Shown here: positions 1 through 5,348 of the stretch, piece after piece
Position numbering within the stretch: position 1 is the stretch's first letter
Layout: each line of letters begins with the position of its first letter
NCBI GenBank assembly: GCA_946498265.1
Contig: CAMMNR010000123.1
Span: 1-5,606, forward strand
DNA from: an uncultured Clostridium sp.
GTDB taxonomy: Bacteria; Bacillota; Clostridia; TANB77; CAG-508
Reading direction: 5' to 3'
Length of the DNA: 5,606 bases
Program-made: the position numbers and the translations under genes
Notes under the pieces: model-generated
What the model was told of the DNA's origin: nothing
Database searches by the model: none
The model's input: the letters and a program-made list of their open reading frames with translations, nothing else

Positions 1-56
1 TTATTACTAGCTTTAAGGCACTTTTTTATCTCAAAAAAATGTCAAACTCAGGTTAA

Positions 57-84
57 AGTATATCATATTTTCTATAAAATACAA
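57..84 (-). promoter_or_regulatory. Leftward promoter reading out of the window
   Basis: On the minus strand there is a -35-like TTGTAT (79-84), a 16-nt spacer and a TATACT -10 box (57-62) preceded by TG one base upstream, an extended -10. Transcription would start near position 50 and leave the window, so the gene it drives is not visible. It lies just beyond the terminator of the 122-aa gene, which fits a new transcription unit. Nothing coding is supported in 1-56. Confidence 0.5.
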
Positions 85-127
85 TACAAATGGCAAAAAT
101 TTTACTAATAATCAAAAAAATGTTTTA

Positions 128-168
128 TACCAAAAGAGATGTCGTACAAAACAACATCTCTTTTGGTA
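128..168 (-). terminator. Stem-loop terminator of the 122-aa gene
   Basis: A perfect 15-bp inverted repeat pairs 128-142 with 154-168 around an 11-nt loop. It begins 17 bases past the stop codon of the leftward 122-aa gene. Read leftward, the stem is followed by TAAAACA and then seven T residues (114-120), so the T tract is slightly displaced from the stem. Read rightward there is no T tract. A leftward intrinsic terminator is therefore the better reading. Confidence 0.65.
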
Positions 169-184
169 GAGTGCAAATTTATCT

Positions 185-553
185 TCACTTCATCCTTTCC
201 TTTGCCCATTTCAGTCTTTCAGCTGCTGTCTTCTTTTCTTCTTCACTCAGCTCACGACCAAGCTTAGGGCAGTAGAGAGGTTTGCGAATATTAGTCCATT
301 CGCTAGGTCTCTCAAGAGAACCTTCAATTACTCCGTTAACCTCAAGGCATACGGCTTTCATATCACCATCTCTGAACCAATCAAACGGATCAGGATCAGG
401 AAGTAACCTAAAAGCACTACACTGGTCGCAATATTCACAGCCACCAACACCTTGAGTAGCGTAATCTAGTGTTCCACCATTGCCGATGGCAACAACATCA
501 ATGCCAGCTTCCTCATATTCCTTAATTTCCTGAAGATTCTTTTCGCTCAACAT
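185..553 (-). CDS. 122-aa cysteine-containing protein of unknown function
   Basis: I do not recognise a named family. The start is well supported: the ATG at 551-553 has AAGGAGGA (561-568) 8 nt upstream, and a consensus promoter lies further up. The protein is acidic and soluble with no membrane segment. It carries a CxxCxxC cluster (C39, C42, C45), a lone C69 and a late C95 in the context YCPKLGREL. That last stretch resembles the CPxCGREL zinc knuckle of many small Clostridia and phage proteins, but the second cysteine is leucine. The C-terminus (residues 103-122) is a charged helix with the sequence SEEEKKTAAERLKWAKERM. Metal binding through the CxxCxxC cluster is plausible but is inference. 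Hand counts of four lines between 181 and 420 give about 40-47% GC, against about 20% in a sampled line of mob, so this gene probably has a different origin from its neighbours. It is monocistronic, with its own promoter and terminator. Confidence 0.85.
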   Translation of the reverse strand: MLSEKNLQEIKEYEEAGIDVVAIGNGGTLDYATQGVGGCEYCDQCSAFRLLPDPDPFDWFRDGDMKAVCLEVNGVIEGSLERPSEWTNIRKPLYCPKLGRELSEEEKKTAAERLKWAKERMK

Positions 554-638
554 TTGCTTTTCCTCCTTAAAATAATAATTTTACAATGGATGTTATATAT
601 CAACCTGTAAAACAGGATTAAAAGAAATTAACATAAGT

Positions 639-667
639 ATTTTATCATTTTTTTATTGATTTATCAA
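639..667 (-). promoter_or_regulatory. Consensus promoter of the 122-aa gene
   Basis: On the minus strand, TTGATA (662-667), a 17-nt spacer and TAAAAT (639-644) with an upstream TG form an extended -10 promoter. The predicted start is near 632, giving a leader of about 80 nt before the ATG at 553. The leader contains a small 5-bp hairpin, cctgt/acagg (604-616). The rest of 554-711 shows nothing else I can support, and no convincing terminator for the mob operon, so read-through from the operon into this gene is possible. Confidence 0.65.
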
Positions 668-711
668 GTCCTTTTCAACATTTTGCTTAAATATCCTGTA
701 TTAAAGGTGTA

Positions 712-1014
712 TTAGATAGTTTTTATATTATTAAATAAATACAATGCAATTTTATTTTGCTCCATCGTTTCCATTTCCATAAGTTTAGCCATTGCAAACA
801 TTACAATTTTATACTTTCCGAAATTTATAAGTGTAGTTCTATATTCTTCGTCTATACTTTTTAACATATTATCAAACCTTTCATAATTTTCTTTAGTGTT
901 ATATATAAGACCAGACCATTCACTTTTGCTCATACATATTGCTAATCTTAATTTATTTTTTACATCCATATCATTTATCATATCTATTAAATATTTTACT
1001 TTTTCATTTTCCAT
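712..1014 (-). CDS. 100-aa hypothetical protein, second gene of the mob operon
   Basis: I do not recognise the family. The protein is small, mostly helical by appearance, and methionine-rich near the end (MFAMAKLMEMETMEQ), with no signal peptide or clear membrane span. The start I prefer is ATG 1012-1014, because the GGAGG at 1025-1029 lies 10 nt from it. A TTG two codons upstream (1018-1020) is only 4 nt from that site and is a poor fit. The mob stop codon ends at 1033, only 4 bases before this Shine-Dalgarno, so the two genes are almost certainly cotranscribed and probably translationally coupled. That suggests an accessory role in mobilization or element maintenance, which is an inference from position only. 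Its AT-rich codon use matches mob. Confidence 0.8.
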   Translation of the reverse strand: MENEKVKYLIDMINDMDVKNKLRLAICMSKSEWSGLIYNTKENYERFDNMLKSIDEEYRTTLINFGKYKIVMFAMAKLMEMETMEQNKIALYLFNNIKTI

Positions 1015-1032
1015 CTTCAAACTTCCTCCATA

Positions 1033-2421
1033 TTAAAATCTTGTATCATTCTTCATTCTACTTTTTTCAGCTTTGTTTTCATTTGGTCTAGTTACTTTTC
1101 TATAAATATTATTGGCGATTTCATTATCATTATTGTCAAATATGCCATTCTTATATAAATCATCACTAACAATTCTGTAATTTTCATTTTTATCATAACA
1201 AATTCTTTTATGGAAGTGTTCCATAATACTATGCCAAAAATTTTTAAATTTTTTCAATTCTTGTTTTATTTTTTCCCTTTCAGTCTGTAATTTATTTATG
1301 ATTTTATCTTTAGTAGATAATTCACTTTTAAGATTACTAATTTCATCATCTTTTAATTCTATCTGATATTTAAGTGAACGATTTTCTTTTGCTATTTCAA
1401 AAGTACTATTTTCAAAATCTCTAATTGCCATATTTAAGTCATTTACACTTCTTACAGTTTTGGTAATATCTTTGACATCTTCTGTATAATTTTTCAATTT
1501 CTGGACATCCTCGTTTGAAATAATCATATTATTTTTGTTTAGCTTAGTAGGTTTTAAATTATCTAATATTTGAGTTACATCATTGCTTTTGTTATCAAGT
1601 GTTTTGGTTTGATTATTAGCTTCAGTTAGTTTTTGTTCCTTTTGTTTTAGTTGCTTTTTGATTTCTCTATAATTTCCCATATCTTTGACATCAATATCTT
1701 GATTTCTGCCTTTTTTCTTTTGTTTTAATAATGAATTTTCACGATAAATTTTATTATATGATTTTATACAACAATTTCTCATTTCATCTTGTATTCGTTG
1801 CAAAGATTCTTTTGTAAATACTTTTGATTTTGCTGGTTGTTTTCTCATACCTCTTTTATAATCTTCTTTTATTGGAACGCCAACAATGTGTATATGTGGA
1901 GATGTTTCATCAAAATGAATTACTGCATTAGCTACTTTAAATTCTGGTACAATTCTCATTAAATCTTGTACTTGTTCTTTATAAACTTGTACCATACCTT
2001 TTTTATAATATTCATCTTTATCATTCCAAAAGTCCATATCTCCAAGTTCTATTATAATTTCACAAGCCAAGTCTTTTTGTTTATTTTGTGATATATGCTT
2101 AAAGTAATTCTTTATTTTTCTATCTTCACGAGTTTGTTTTTGATTATATTCAATTCTTGCTTGTTCAAATTCTTGAAAATATAGGTTTTGAACATCTTTG
2201 TATAAGTTGTCTGTTCCATAAATTACACAAATTTCTTCCTTATAATTATCATAATCTCTTAAATTATGCTTATTTACTTTTGATAATTGTGTTGCATTTT
2301 GTATTCCATTATTTGAAAATGAAGTTTCGCCAGATGTATTATTTTTTGCAATTTCTTTTGCTTTTACTGTTTTATTTTTATCACTACCTAAATGAATAGA
2401 ATATGCTAATTCTTCGCTCAT
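1033..2421 (-). CDS. mob: MobV-family relaxase (plasmid recombination/mobilization protein, Mob/Pre)
   Basis: Relaxases of this family nick one DNA strand at oriT, stay covalently attached and pilot the strand into a recipient using another element's transfer machinery. The 462-aa product has the family's N-terminal layout: AYSIHLGSDKN near residues 6-16, then a region around residues 90-128 (EYNQKQTREDRKIKNYFKHI) typical of Mob/Pre proteins. The metal-binding motif HFDETSPHIH (residues 169-178, bases 1888-1917) contains the HxDExxPHxH signature. Two coiled-coil stretches follow (about 250-280 and 340-392), then a conserved-looking C-terminus with VSDDLYKNGIF. An in-frame start at 2475 exists, but I place the start at ATG 2419-2421. 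It has AAAGGAGG directly upstream, and the 18-codon extension runs through the inverted repeat of the putative oriT. The gene appears intact, with no frameshift. It is the first gene of a leftward operon and is divergent from tnpV. The catalytic tyrosine cannot be assigned with certainty from one sequence. Confidence 0.95.
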   Translation of the reverse strand: MSEELAYSIHLGSDKNKTVKAKEIAKNNTSGETSFSNNGIQNATQLSKVNKHNLRDYDNYKEEICVIYGTDNLYKDVQNLYFQEFEQARIEYNQKQTREDRKIKNYFKHISQNKQKDLACEIIIELGDMDFWNDKDEYYKKGMVQVYKEQVQDLMRIVPEFKVANAVIHFDETSPHIHIVGVPIKEDYKRGMRKQPAKSKVFTKESLQRIQDEMRNCCIKSYNKIYRENSLLKQKKKGRNQDIDVKDMGNYREIKKQLKQKEQKLTEANNQTKTLDNKSNDVTQILDNLKPTKLNKNNMIISNEDVQKLKNYTEDVKDITKTVRSVNDLNMAIRDFENSTFEIAKENRSLKYQIELKDDEISNLKSELSTKDKIINKLQTEREKIKQELKKFKNFWHSIMEHFHKRICYDKNENYRIVSDDLYKNGIFDNNDNEIANNIYRKVTRPNENKAEKSRMKNDTRF

Positions 2422-2456
2422 CTCTTTTCCTCCTTTAGCTTTTACTTCGTAGGCAC

Positions 2457-2482
2457 AGGAATTTTGATTTGACAAAATTCCT
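2457..2482. other. Candidate oriT: inverted repeat upstream of mob
   Basis: A perfect 10-bp inverted repeat, aggaattttg (2457-2466) and caaaattcct (2473-2482), surrounds a 6-nt spacer. It begins 36 bases upstream of the mob start. MobV relaxases commonly recognise an inverted repeat in the leader of their own gene and nick next to it. The adjacent tract towards mob (2443-2456, TGTGCCTACGAAGT on the minus strand) would be the likely nick region. No nick site can be read directly. An alternative is an autoregulatory operator or mRNA hairpin for mob. Confidence 0.55.
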
Positions 2483-2525
2483 AACCCAGTAGACTTAAGT
2501 TAAGTACACTTTAAATTTTATGTAA

Positions 2526-2554
2526 AAGACAGCTAAACAGATATAAATTATAGT
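2526..2554 (+). promoter_or_regulatory. Probable tnpV promoter
   Basis: AAGACA (2526-2531), a 17-nt spacer and TATAGT (2549-2554) match the -35 and -10 consensus at 4 of 6 and 5 of 6 positions. The predicted start near 2561 gives a short leader with the AGGAGG (2580-2585) of tnpV. The -10 overlaps the candidate -10 of the divergent mob promoter. Confidence 0.45.
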
Positions 2555-2575
2555 TTTAAAAGTAGTGAAATTAAA
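2547..2575 (-). promoter_or_regulatory. Probable mob operon promoter
   Basis: On the minus strand there is a perfect TATAAT (2547-2552), 17 nt after a weak TTTAAT (2570-2575). A start near 2540 would give a leader of about 120 nt containing the inverted repeat at 2457-2482. A second candidate is TTTACA (2521-2526) with TTAACT (2498-2503) at 17 nt, which has the better -35 and a poor -10. I cannot choose firmly between them. Confidence 0.4.
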
Positions 2576-2594
2576 TTTTAGGAGGATTTTTGAA

Positions 2595-2954
2595 ATGAAT
2601 AATAAAATTACATATAACAAAGTTGGAGATTACTATTTACCAAATTTAACACTTGAAGAAAGTAAATTTAAAAATTATCATTTAGGTAAATATGGAAGAA
2701 TGAGATTGAATTATTTAAAAAATTATAAGAAAGCTGAATATATTATTTTATTTATGGATAACAAATTAAATGAACATTTATATAATATTGATATAGAATG
2801 TCAAAAACAATTTGAAATTTTAATGAAACATTTTGCTGAAAGAGAAAATATAACAGAAGAATTAAAAGCTAATAATCAAATGGAATGGGTTTCAAGAATG
2901 AATAATAAGAATTGTGTTGATGAAATTATCTTAAAGGAATATATTTATTGTTAA
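2595..2954 (+). CDS. tnpV: TnpV family transposon-encoded protein
   Basis: The 119-aa product matches the TnpV family first named on Tn4451 of Clostridium perfringens. The order of conserved blocks is GDYYLPNLTL (11-20), GKYGRMRLNYLK (31-42), LNEHLYNID (near 58-66), NNQMEWVSRMNN (near 93-104) and EIILKEYIY near the C-terminus. Its length is usual for the family. The start is ATG 2595-2597, with AGGAGG (2580-2585) 9 nt upstream; an in-frame ATG at 2565 lies upstream of that ribosome binding site and is unlikely. The molecular function of TnpV is not known to me. On related elements it travels beside a mob gene and a large serine recombinase. Here it is divergent from mob, and no recombinase is present within the window. 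No terminator is visible after the stop, so transcription may continue into the 233-aa gene. Confidence 0.92.
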   Translation: MNNKITYNKVGDYYLPNLTLEESKFKNYHLGKYGRMRLNYLKNYKKAEYIILFMDNKLNEHLYNIDIECQKQFEILMKHFAERENITEELKANNQMEWVSRMNNKNCVDEIILKEYIYC

Positions 2955-2979
2955 TCGCTTATAAAACAAGCCGTTATTG

Positions 2980-3008
2980 TTGATATTTTAGGCAAAATAT
3001 GTTAAAAT
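2980..3008 (+). promoter_or_regulatory. Consensus promoter of the membrane-protein gene
   Basis: TTGATA (2980-2985), a 17-nt spacer and TAAAAT (3003-3008) with TG one base upstream make a strong extended -10 promoter, with a start near 3015. The boxes and spacing are identical to those of the promoter at 639-667, which drives the 122-aa gene. Confidence 0.7.
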
Positions 3009-3014
3009 ATAAAG

Positions 3015-3127
3015 TGATATGATGTCTTCGGACACATTATATATATATTTCCTTTGTTATCTAGCTTTGCTAGTTTATCATATATTTTTTAGCAACACCA
3101 AAAGAATTTTGGAAAGGAAGGATAATT
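3015..3127 (+). promoter_or_regulatory. Structured 5' leader of the membrane-protein gene
   Basis: The predicted leader of about 110 nt holds three small hairpins. The first is TGTC-TTCG-GACA (3023-3034), a C(UUCG)G tetraloop close to the 5' end of the RNA, extendable to 7 bp with one bulged base. The second is ctagc-ttt-gctag (3061-3073), followed by a run of six T residues at 3085-3090. The third is ccaaaa-gaa-ttttgg (3098-3112), which ends two bases before the AAGGAAGG ribosome binding site (3114-3121). The layout could affect RNA stability or translation. I recognise no known riboswitch class. Confidence 0.35.
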
Positions 3128-3829
3128 ATGTTAGTTGCAAAAATTATTATCTGTATTTTAACATTCATCGCACTCTTTGTAGCTCGTATGATATATGAAA
3201 ATAATTACGAGTCTACACGGATCAGCAATATTGTAGCAGGTATTGCTGGAGTATTAGGCATCACTTTTTGTGTATTGCTGATTACTACAAATTGGAACTT
3301 GTTTACTATTCCTAAAATACTATTGTTTATTTCAGTATGTTTATACATTTTGTTTAAAGAAGAATTGGAAGCTTGTGTTCCTTTTTGGATTGGCATAGTA
3401 ATTACAGTTATTGCATTCATTGTCACTGGTATAATGTACCTTAATAACTTTGAAAAATGCGAAGTTCCCGACGTCTCGACAACCAGCAGTACAGTAATAT
3501 GCGCAAAAGACAATTCCTCTATTACAGGAAGTATATCTGGAAGTATTTTGTATGTTCATGGCTCAGTATCAGAAAAATCTGTGTACAAATATTACTATCA
3601 GTTGGAAGATGGCGGAATTAAGCAGGGTACTATCCCCGCAGACTCAACAACAATTTATTTTGTTAAAGCTGGAGAAGAAGCATATCTTGAGACTGTTGTT
3701 ACAACAGAATACTGGATGAACAATAACAATACTCCAGCTACTCGTTGTCTTGAAACTTCCGAAACAACATATAAGTTATATGTTCCTGAAGGTTCTGTAA
3801 CTAATGTGTATGAATTTAATGCAGAATAA
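3128..3829 (+). CDS. 233-aa membrane protein with a soluble C-terminal domain, unknown function
   Basis: Four hydrophobic helices are visible at about residues 3-20, 34-54, 60-76 and 84-105. A soluble domain of about 125 residues follows (109-233). It is rich in Thr, Ser, Tyr and Glu and reads as beta-strand-like: YKYYYQLEDGG (153-163), GTIPADSTTIYFVKAGEEAY (167-186) and TYKLYVPEGSVTNVYEF (214-230). There are three cysteines in or near this domain (111, 125, 207). I do not recognise a named family. The even number of helices would place both termini on the same side. The composition looks extracytoplasmic, but the positive-inside rule is not decisive here. The start is supported by AAGGAAGG 6 nt upstream. 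The gene has its own promoter and a strong terminator, so it is a separate unit. GC content is higher than mob in the soluble-domain part. Possible roles include a cargo or surface-associated gene of a mobile element, but this is inference. Confidence 0.88.
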   Translation: MLVAKIIICILTFIALFVARMIYENNYESTRISNIVAGIAGVLGITFCVLLITTNWNLFTIPKILLFISVCLYILFKEELEACVPFWIGIVITVIAFIVTGIMYLNNFEKCEVPDVSTTSSTVICAKDNSSITGSISGSILYVHGSVSEKSVYKYYYQLEDGGIKQGTIPADSTTIYFVKAGEEAYLETVVTTEYWMNNNNTPATRCLETSETTYKLYVPEGSVTNVYEFNAE

Positions 3830-3839
3830 TCTAACAGCG

Positions 3840-3868
3840 AAAAATGGCAAGTTTTCTTGCCATTTTTT
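3840..3868 (+). terminator. Intrinsic terminator of the membrane-protein gene
   Basis: A perfect 12-bp stem (aaaaatggcaag 3840-3851, cttgccattttt 3856-3867) with a TTTT loop runs into a T tract ending at 3868, 10 bases after the stop codon. The left end of the IS lies two bases further on. Confidence 0.92.
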
Positions 3869-3870
3869 GT

Positions 3871-3888
3871 CAGGATAAAAAAATGAAA
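3871..3888 (+). repeat. IS left terminal inverted repeat
   Basis: The sequence caggataaaaaaatgaaa is the exact reverse complement of 5331-5348. The next inner base pair no longer matches, so the repeat is 18 bp. The CAGG start is typical of ISAs1-type ends. Confidence 0.93.
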
Positions 3889-3901
3889 TAATTTTTCTAT
3901 G

Positions 3902-3934
3902 GCGTAGAACCGTTGATAGTAAATGGCTCTACGC
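3902..3934 (-). terminator. Hairpin overlapping the transposase stop codon
   Basis: The arms 3902-3911 and 3925-3934 (10 bp) enclose a 13-nt loop. In the leftward transcript the single mismatch becomes a G-U wobble, so the stem is continuous in that strand. The TAG stop of the transposase (3929-3931) lies inside the stem. There is no immediate T tract; T-rich stretches occur about 10-30 nt later within the terminal repeat. It may end transposase transcription or block read-through into the element, but termination is uncertain. Confidence 0.45.
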
Positions 3935-5071
3935 TTTAATCGTATCAAAATTCCATCCTTTTTTCTTTGCTAAATAGAATATCTTAGGTATTTCTGTTTC
4001 TGGATCTAAGCTTGCCATAAATCTTATCTTTTGTATACTTAATTTGTGTTCGCTTTGTACTGATTTTAATAGGTTTAGAGCATTTTTCTTCATTATTTGT
4101 AAATTTAATAATGCTCTTTTATCTACTGTTCTATTATCATCACATTTAAATGTGAAATCTAAGTGCCAATGTAATTTGTTTTCTACACTCCAATGATTTC
4201 TTATTGCTTTAGAAAATAATTCTATATTTAATAATAAACTTGATATGTAATATCTCTTTTCTACTCTTTTATTTCCTTCTTTATCTTCTGTTGTCTTTAC
4301 TACTAATCCTAAACTCCTTAGCTTATTCCATTTTTCTTTGTCTTCATACCAATTTACTTTTTCTGTTTGATAATATTGATATGTTATTATTTGACTATGG
4401 CTTTTTTCTCTTACTAATTTATATGCTCCTTCATAACCTGATTCTATTATTAATAACCTATCTTCATCAAAATATTCTACTACTTCTTTATAAAATAACT
4501 CGTGATTTCCTTTTAATGCTCCTACATAATCTCCTTTACCGTCTATTACCGCCTTTACTGTTTCTGTTTGCGTATTTAATACATCCCATGTACATATTAC
4601 TCCTTTTATATTTAATCTTTTTATTAAGTCTGGGATTGCTGCTATTTCGTTTGTTTTATCTTCTATTCTTTCTTGTCCTATACATAGTCCTGTTCTTTCT
4701 GAATATACGTTCAATACATTTAGTGATTTTATTTTTTCATTGTTTTTATTTGTCTTTCTTTTACTATTATTTTCTACTTTTCCATCAAAGTGATACATAT
4801 CTCCTTTTTTCCTTGTACTTTCTATTAGTTCACTATATGCATGAGTACAGAAGTTATGTAATTCTTGTGCATTTACTATTGACATTATATTTTTATATGT
4901 TACAGCAGGTGGTATTCCTCCTGTTAATTGTAAAAAACTTCTTAACCACTCTTTATTTTTTCTTGCAAATATTTCTATATCTCCCCAGTCATTACAATTA
5001 CAAATGCTAGCTAAAAAAACTACGCATATTATATCCCATAATTTATATGTACATTTCTTTTTTATTCTCAT
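3929..5071 (-). CDS. ISAs1-family DDE transposase (main frame)
   Basis: It catalyses cut or strand-transfer steps at the IS ends. The 380-aa frame has the family landmarks: N-terminal TYKLWDI (8-14), DW..IE.FA (28-36), GGIPP (51-55), first catalytic Asp in HFDGK (D96), NEIAAIP (141-147), second Asp in CTWDVLNTQ (D163), GDYVGALKGNH (180-190), then NHWSVENKLHWHLDFTF (292-308) holding the catalytic Glu (E297). The triad is intact. The first ATG (5069-5071) has only a modest AAAGGAAA site. The same frame stays open upstream to a stop at 5135-5137, and this stretch reads like family sequence (LKSIKEKAKEITD) without any ATG, GTG or TTG. The better start and promoter lie upstream in another frame (see 5122-5196). 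The protein may be shortened at the N-terminus, made by frameshifting, or derived from a frameshift mutation. The catalytic core itself shows no damage. Confidence 0.9.
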   Translation of the reverse strand: MRIKKKCTYKLWDIICVVFLASICNCNDWGDIEIFARKNKEWLRSFLQLTGGIPPAVTYKNIMSIVNAQELHNFCTHAYSELIESTRKKGDMYHFDGKVENNSKRKTNKNNEKIKSLNVLNVYSERTGLCIGQERIEDKTNEIAAIPDLIKRLNIKGVICTWDVLNTQTETVKAVIDGKGDYVGALKGNHELFYKEVVEYFDEDRLLIIESGYEGAYKLVREKSHSQIITYQYYQTEKVNWYEDKEKWNKLRSLGLVVKTTEDKEGNKRVEKRYYISSLLLNIELFSKAIRNHWSVENKLHWHLDFTFKCDDNRTVDKRALLNLQIMKKNALNLLKSVQSEHKLSIQKIRFMASLDPETEIPKIFYLAKKKGWNFDTIKA

Positions 5072-5121
5072 ATCAGTTATTTCCTTTGCTTTTTCTTTTA
5101 TACTTTTTAATGTTAAAACAT

Positions 5122-5196
5122 CTATATTTTTATATTAGTCTCTTTTTTATTTAATTTTTTACGTAATCTTTTTGTATATTTTTTTACTATCTTCAT
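5122..5196 (-). pseudogene. Out-of-frame N-terminus of the IS transposase
   Basis: ATG 5194-5196 opens a 24-codon frame beginning MKIVKKYTKRLRKK and ending at TAG 5122-5124. It is preceded by GAAAAGG (5207-5213) at 10 nt spacing and by a strong promoter whose start would fall near 5220, so this looks like the true translation start. At its end, a -1 shift on the A5 run (5127-5131 in the template, codon AAA) joins it exactly to the open upstream part of the transposase frame, giving a product of about 422 aa. It could be a frameshift mutation (one missing A), a slippage site, or a sequencing error. Confidence 0.6.
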
Positions 5197-5226
5197 TTTT
5201 TTAATACCTTTTCTTTAGTTTTTTAT

Positions 5227-5254
5227 ATTGTATCATAAAAGAAAAAACTGTAAA
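5227..5254 (-). promoter_or_regulatory. Transposase promoter inside the IS
   Basis: On the minus strand, TTTACA (5249-5254), a 16-nt spacer and TACAAT (5227-5232) with an upstream TG form an extended -10 promoter. The start near 5220 leaves a leader of about 24 nt before ATG 5196. It lies about 77 bp inside the right terminal repeat. The rest of 5255-5330 is AT-rich DNA with a 6-bp inverted repeat (tgttac/gtaaca, about 5272-5294) and no gene. Confidence 0.65.
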
Positions 5255-5330
5255 ATACTTTTATGGTTTTTTGTTACTTTTGTAATATGTAACATAGTTA
5301 TATCAATAACTTTGAGGCTTTAAAAAAACT

Positions 5331-5348
5331 TTTCATTTTTTTATCCTG
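5331..5348 (-). repeat. IS right terminal inverted repeat
   Basis: The sequence tttcatttttttatcctg is the perfect complement partner of 3871-3888. The first base outside, 5349, begins a separate stem-loop. Confidence 0.93.

Larger units (their letters stand above)
3871..5348 (-). mobile_element. ISAs1-family insertion sequence, 1478 bp
   Basis: The ends are set by a perfect 18-bp terminal inverted repeat beginning CAGGAT. The transposase is of the ISAs1 family and is read leftward. The length is within or close to the usual range for this family. The family normally makes a short target duplication of about 8-10 bp, but the flanks (ttttttgt on the left, aaatatta on the right) do not match. 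The element holds its own promoter near the right end, a probable frameshift near the start of the transposase, and a hairpin over the transposase stop codon. No passenger gene is present. Confidence 0.93.

Noticed and set aside
90..275. A 61-aa rightward open frame at the left edge
   Set aside because: It runs through the terminator stem and antisense to the 122-aa gene, and has no RBS.
645..658. Similarity of tcattttttta to the IS terminal repeat
   Set aside because: The match is only about 11 AT-rich bases, with no transposase or second end. It overlaps the promoter spacer and is most likely chance.
2157..2399. An 80-aa rightward open frame inside mob
   Set aside because: It is antisense to conserved Mob sequence, with Leu/Phe/Tyr-rich composition and no RBS.
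2422..2475. An 18-codon N-terminal extension of mob
   Set aside because: The extension runs through the inverted repeat and the RBS that serves the ATG at 2421; the downstream start has a far better RBS and fits the family N-terminus.
3205..3559. Leftward open frames inside the membrane-protein gene
   Set aside because: They overlap each other and a gene with a good promoter, RBS and terminator, and have no RBS of their own.
3655..3948. A 97-aa leftward open frame across the terminator and the left IS end
   Set aside because: It crosses the terminator hairpin and the IS terminal repeat, so it is an accident of the insertion.
4240..5010. A 256-aa rightward open frame
   Set aside because: It lies antisense to the transposase, is made mostly of Leu, Phe and Tyr, and has no RBS. 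It is the mirror of an AT-rich, Lys/Asn/Glu-rich gene.
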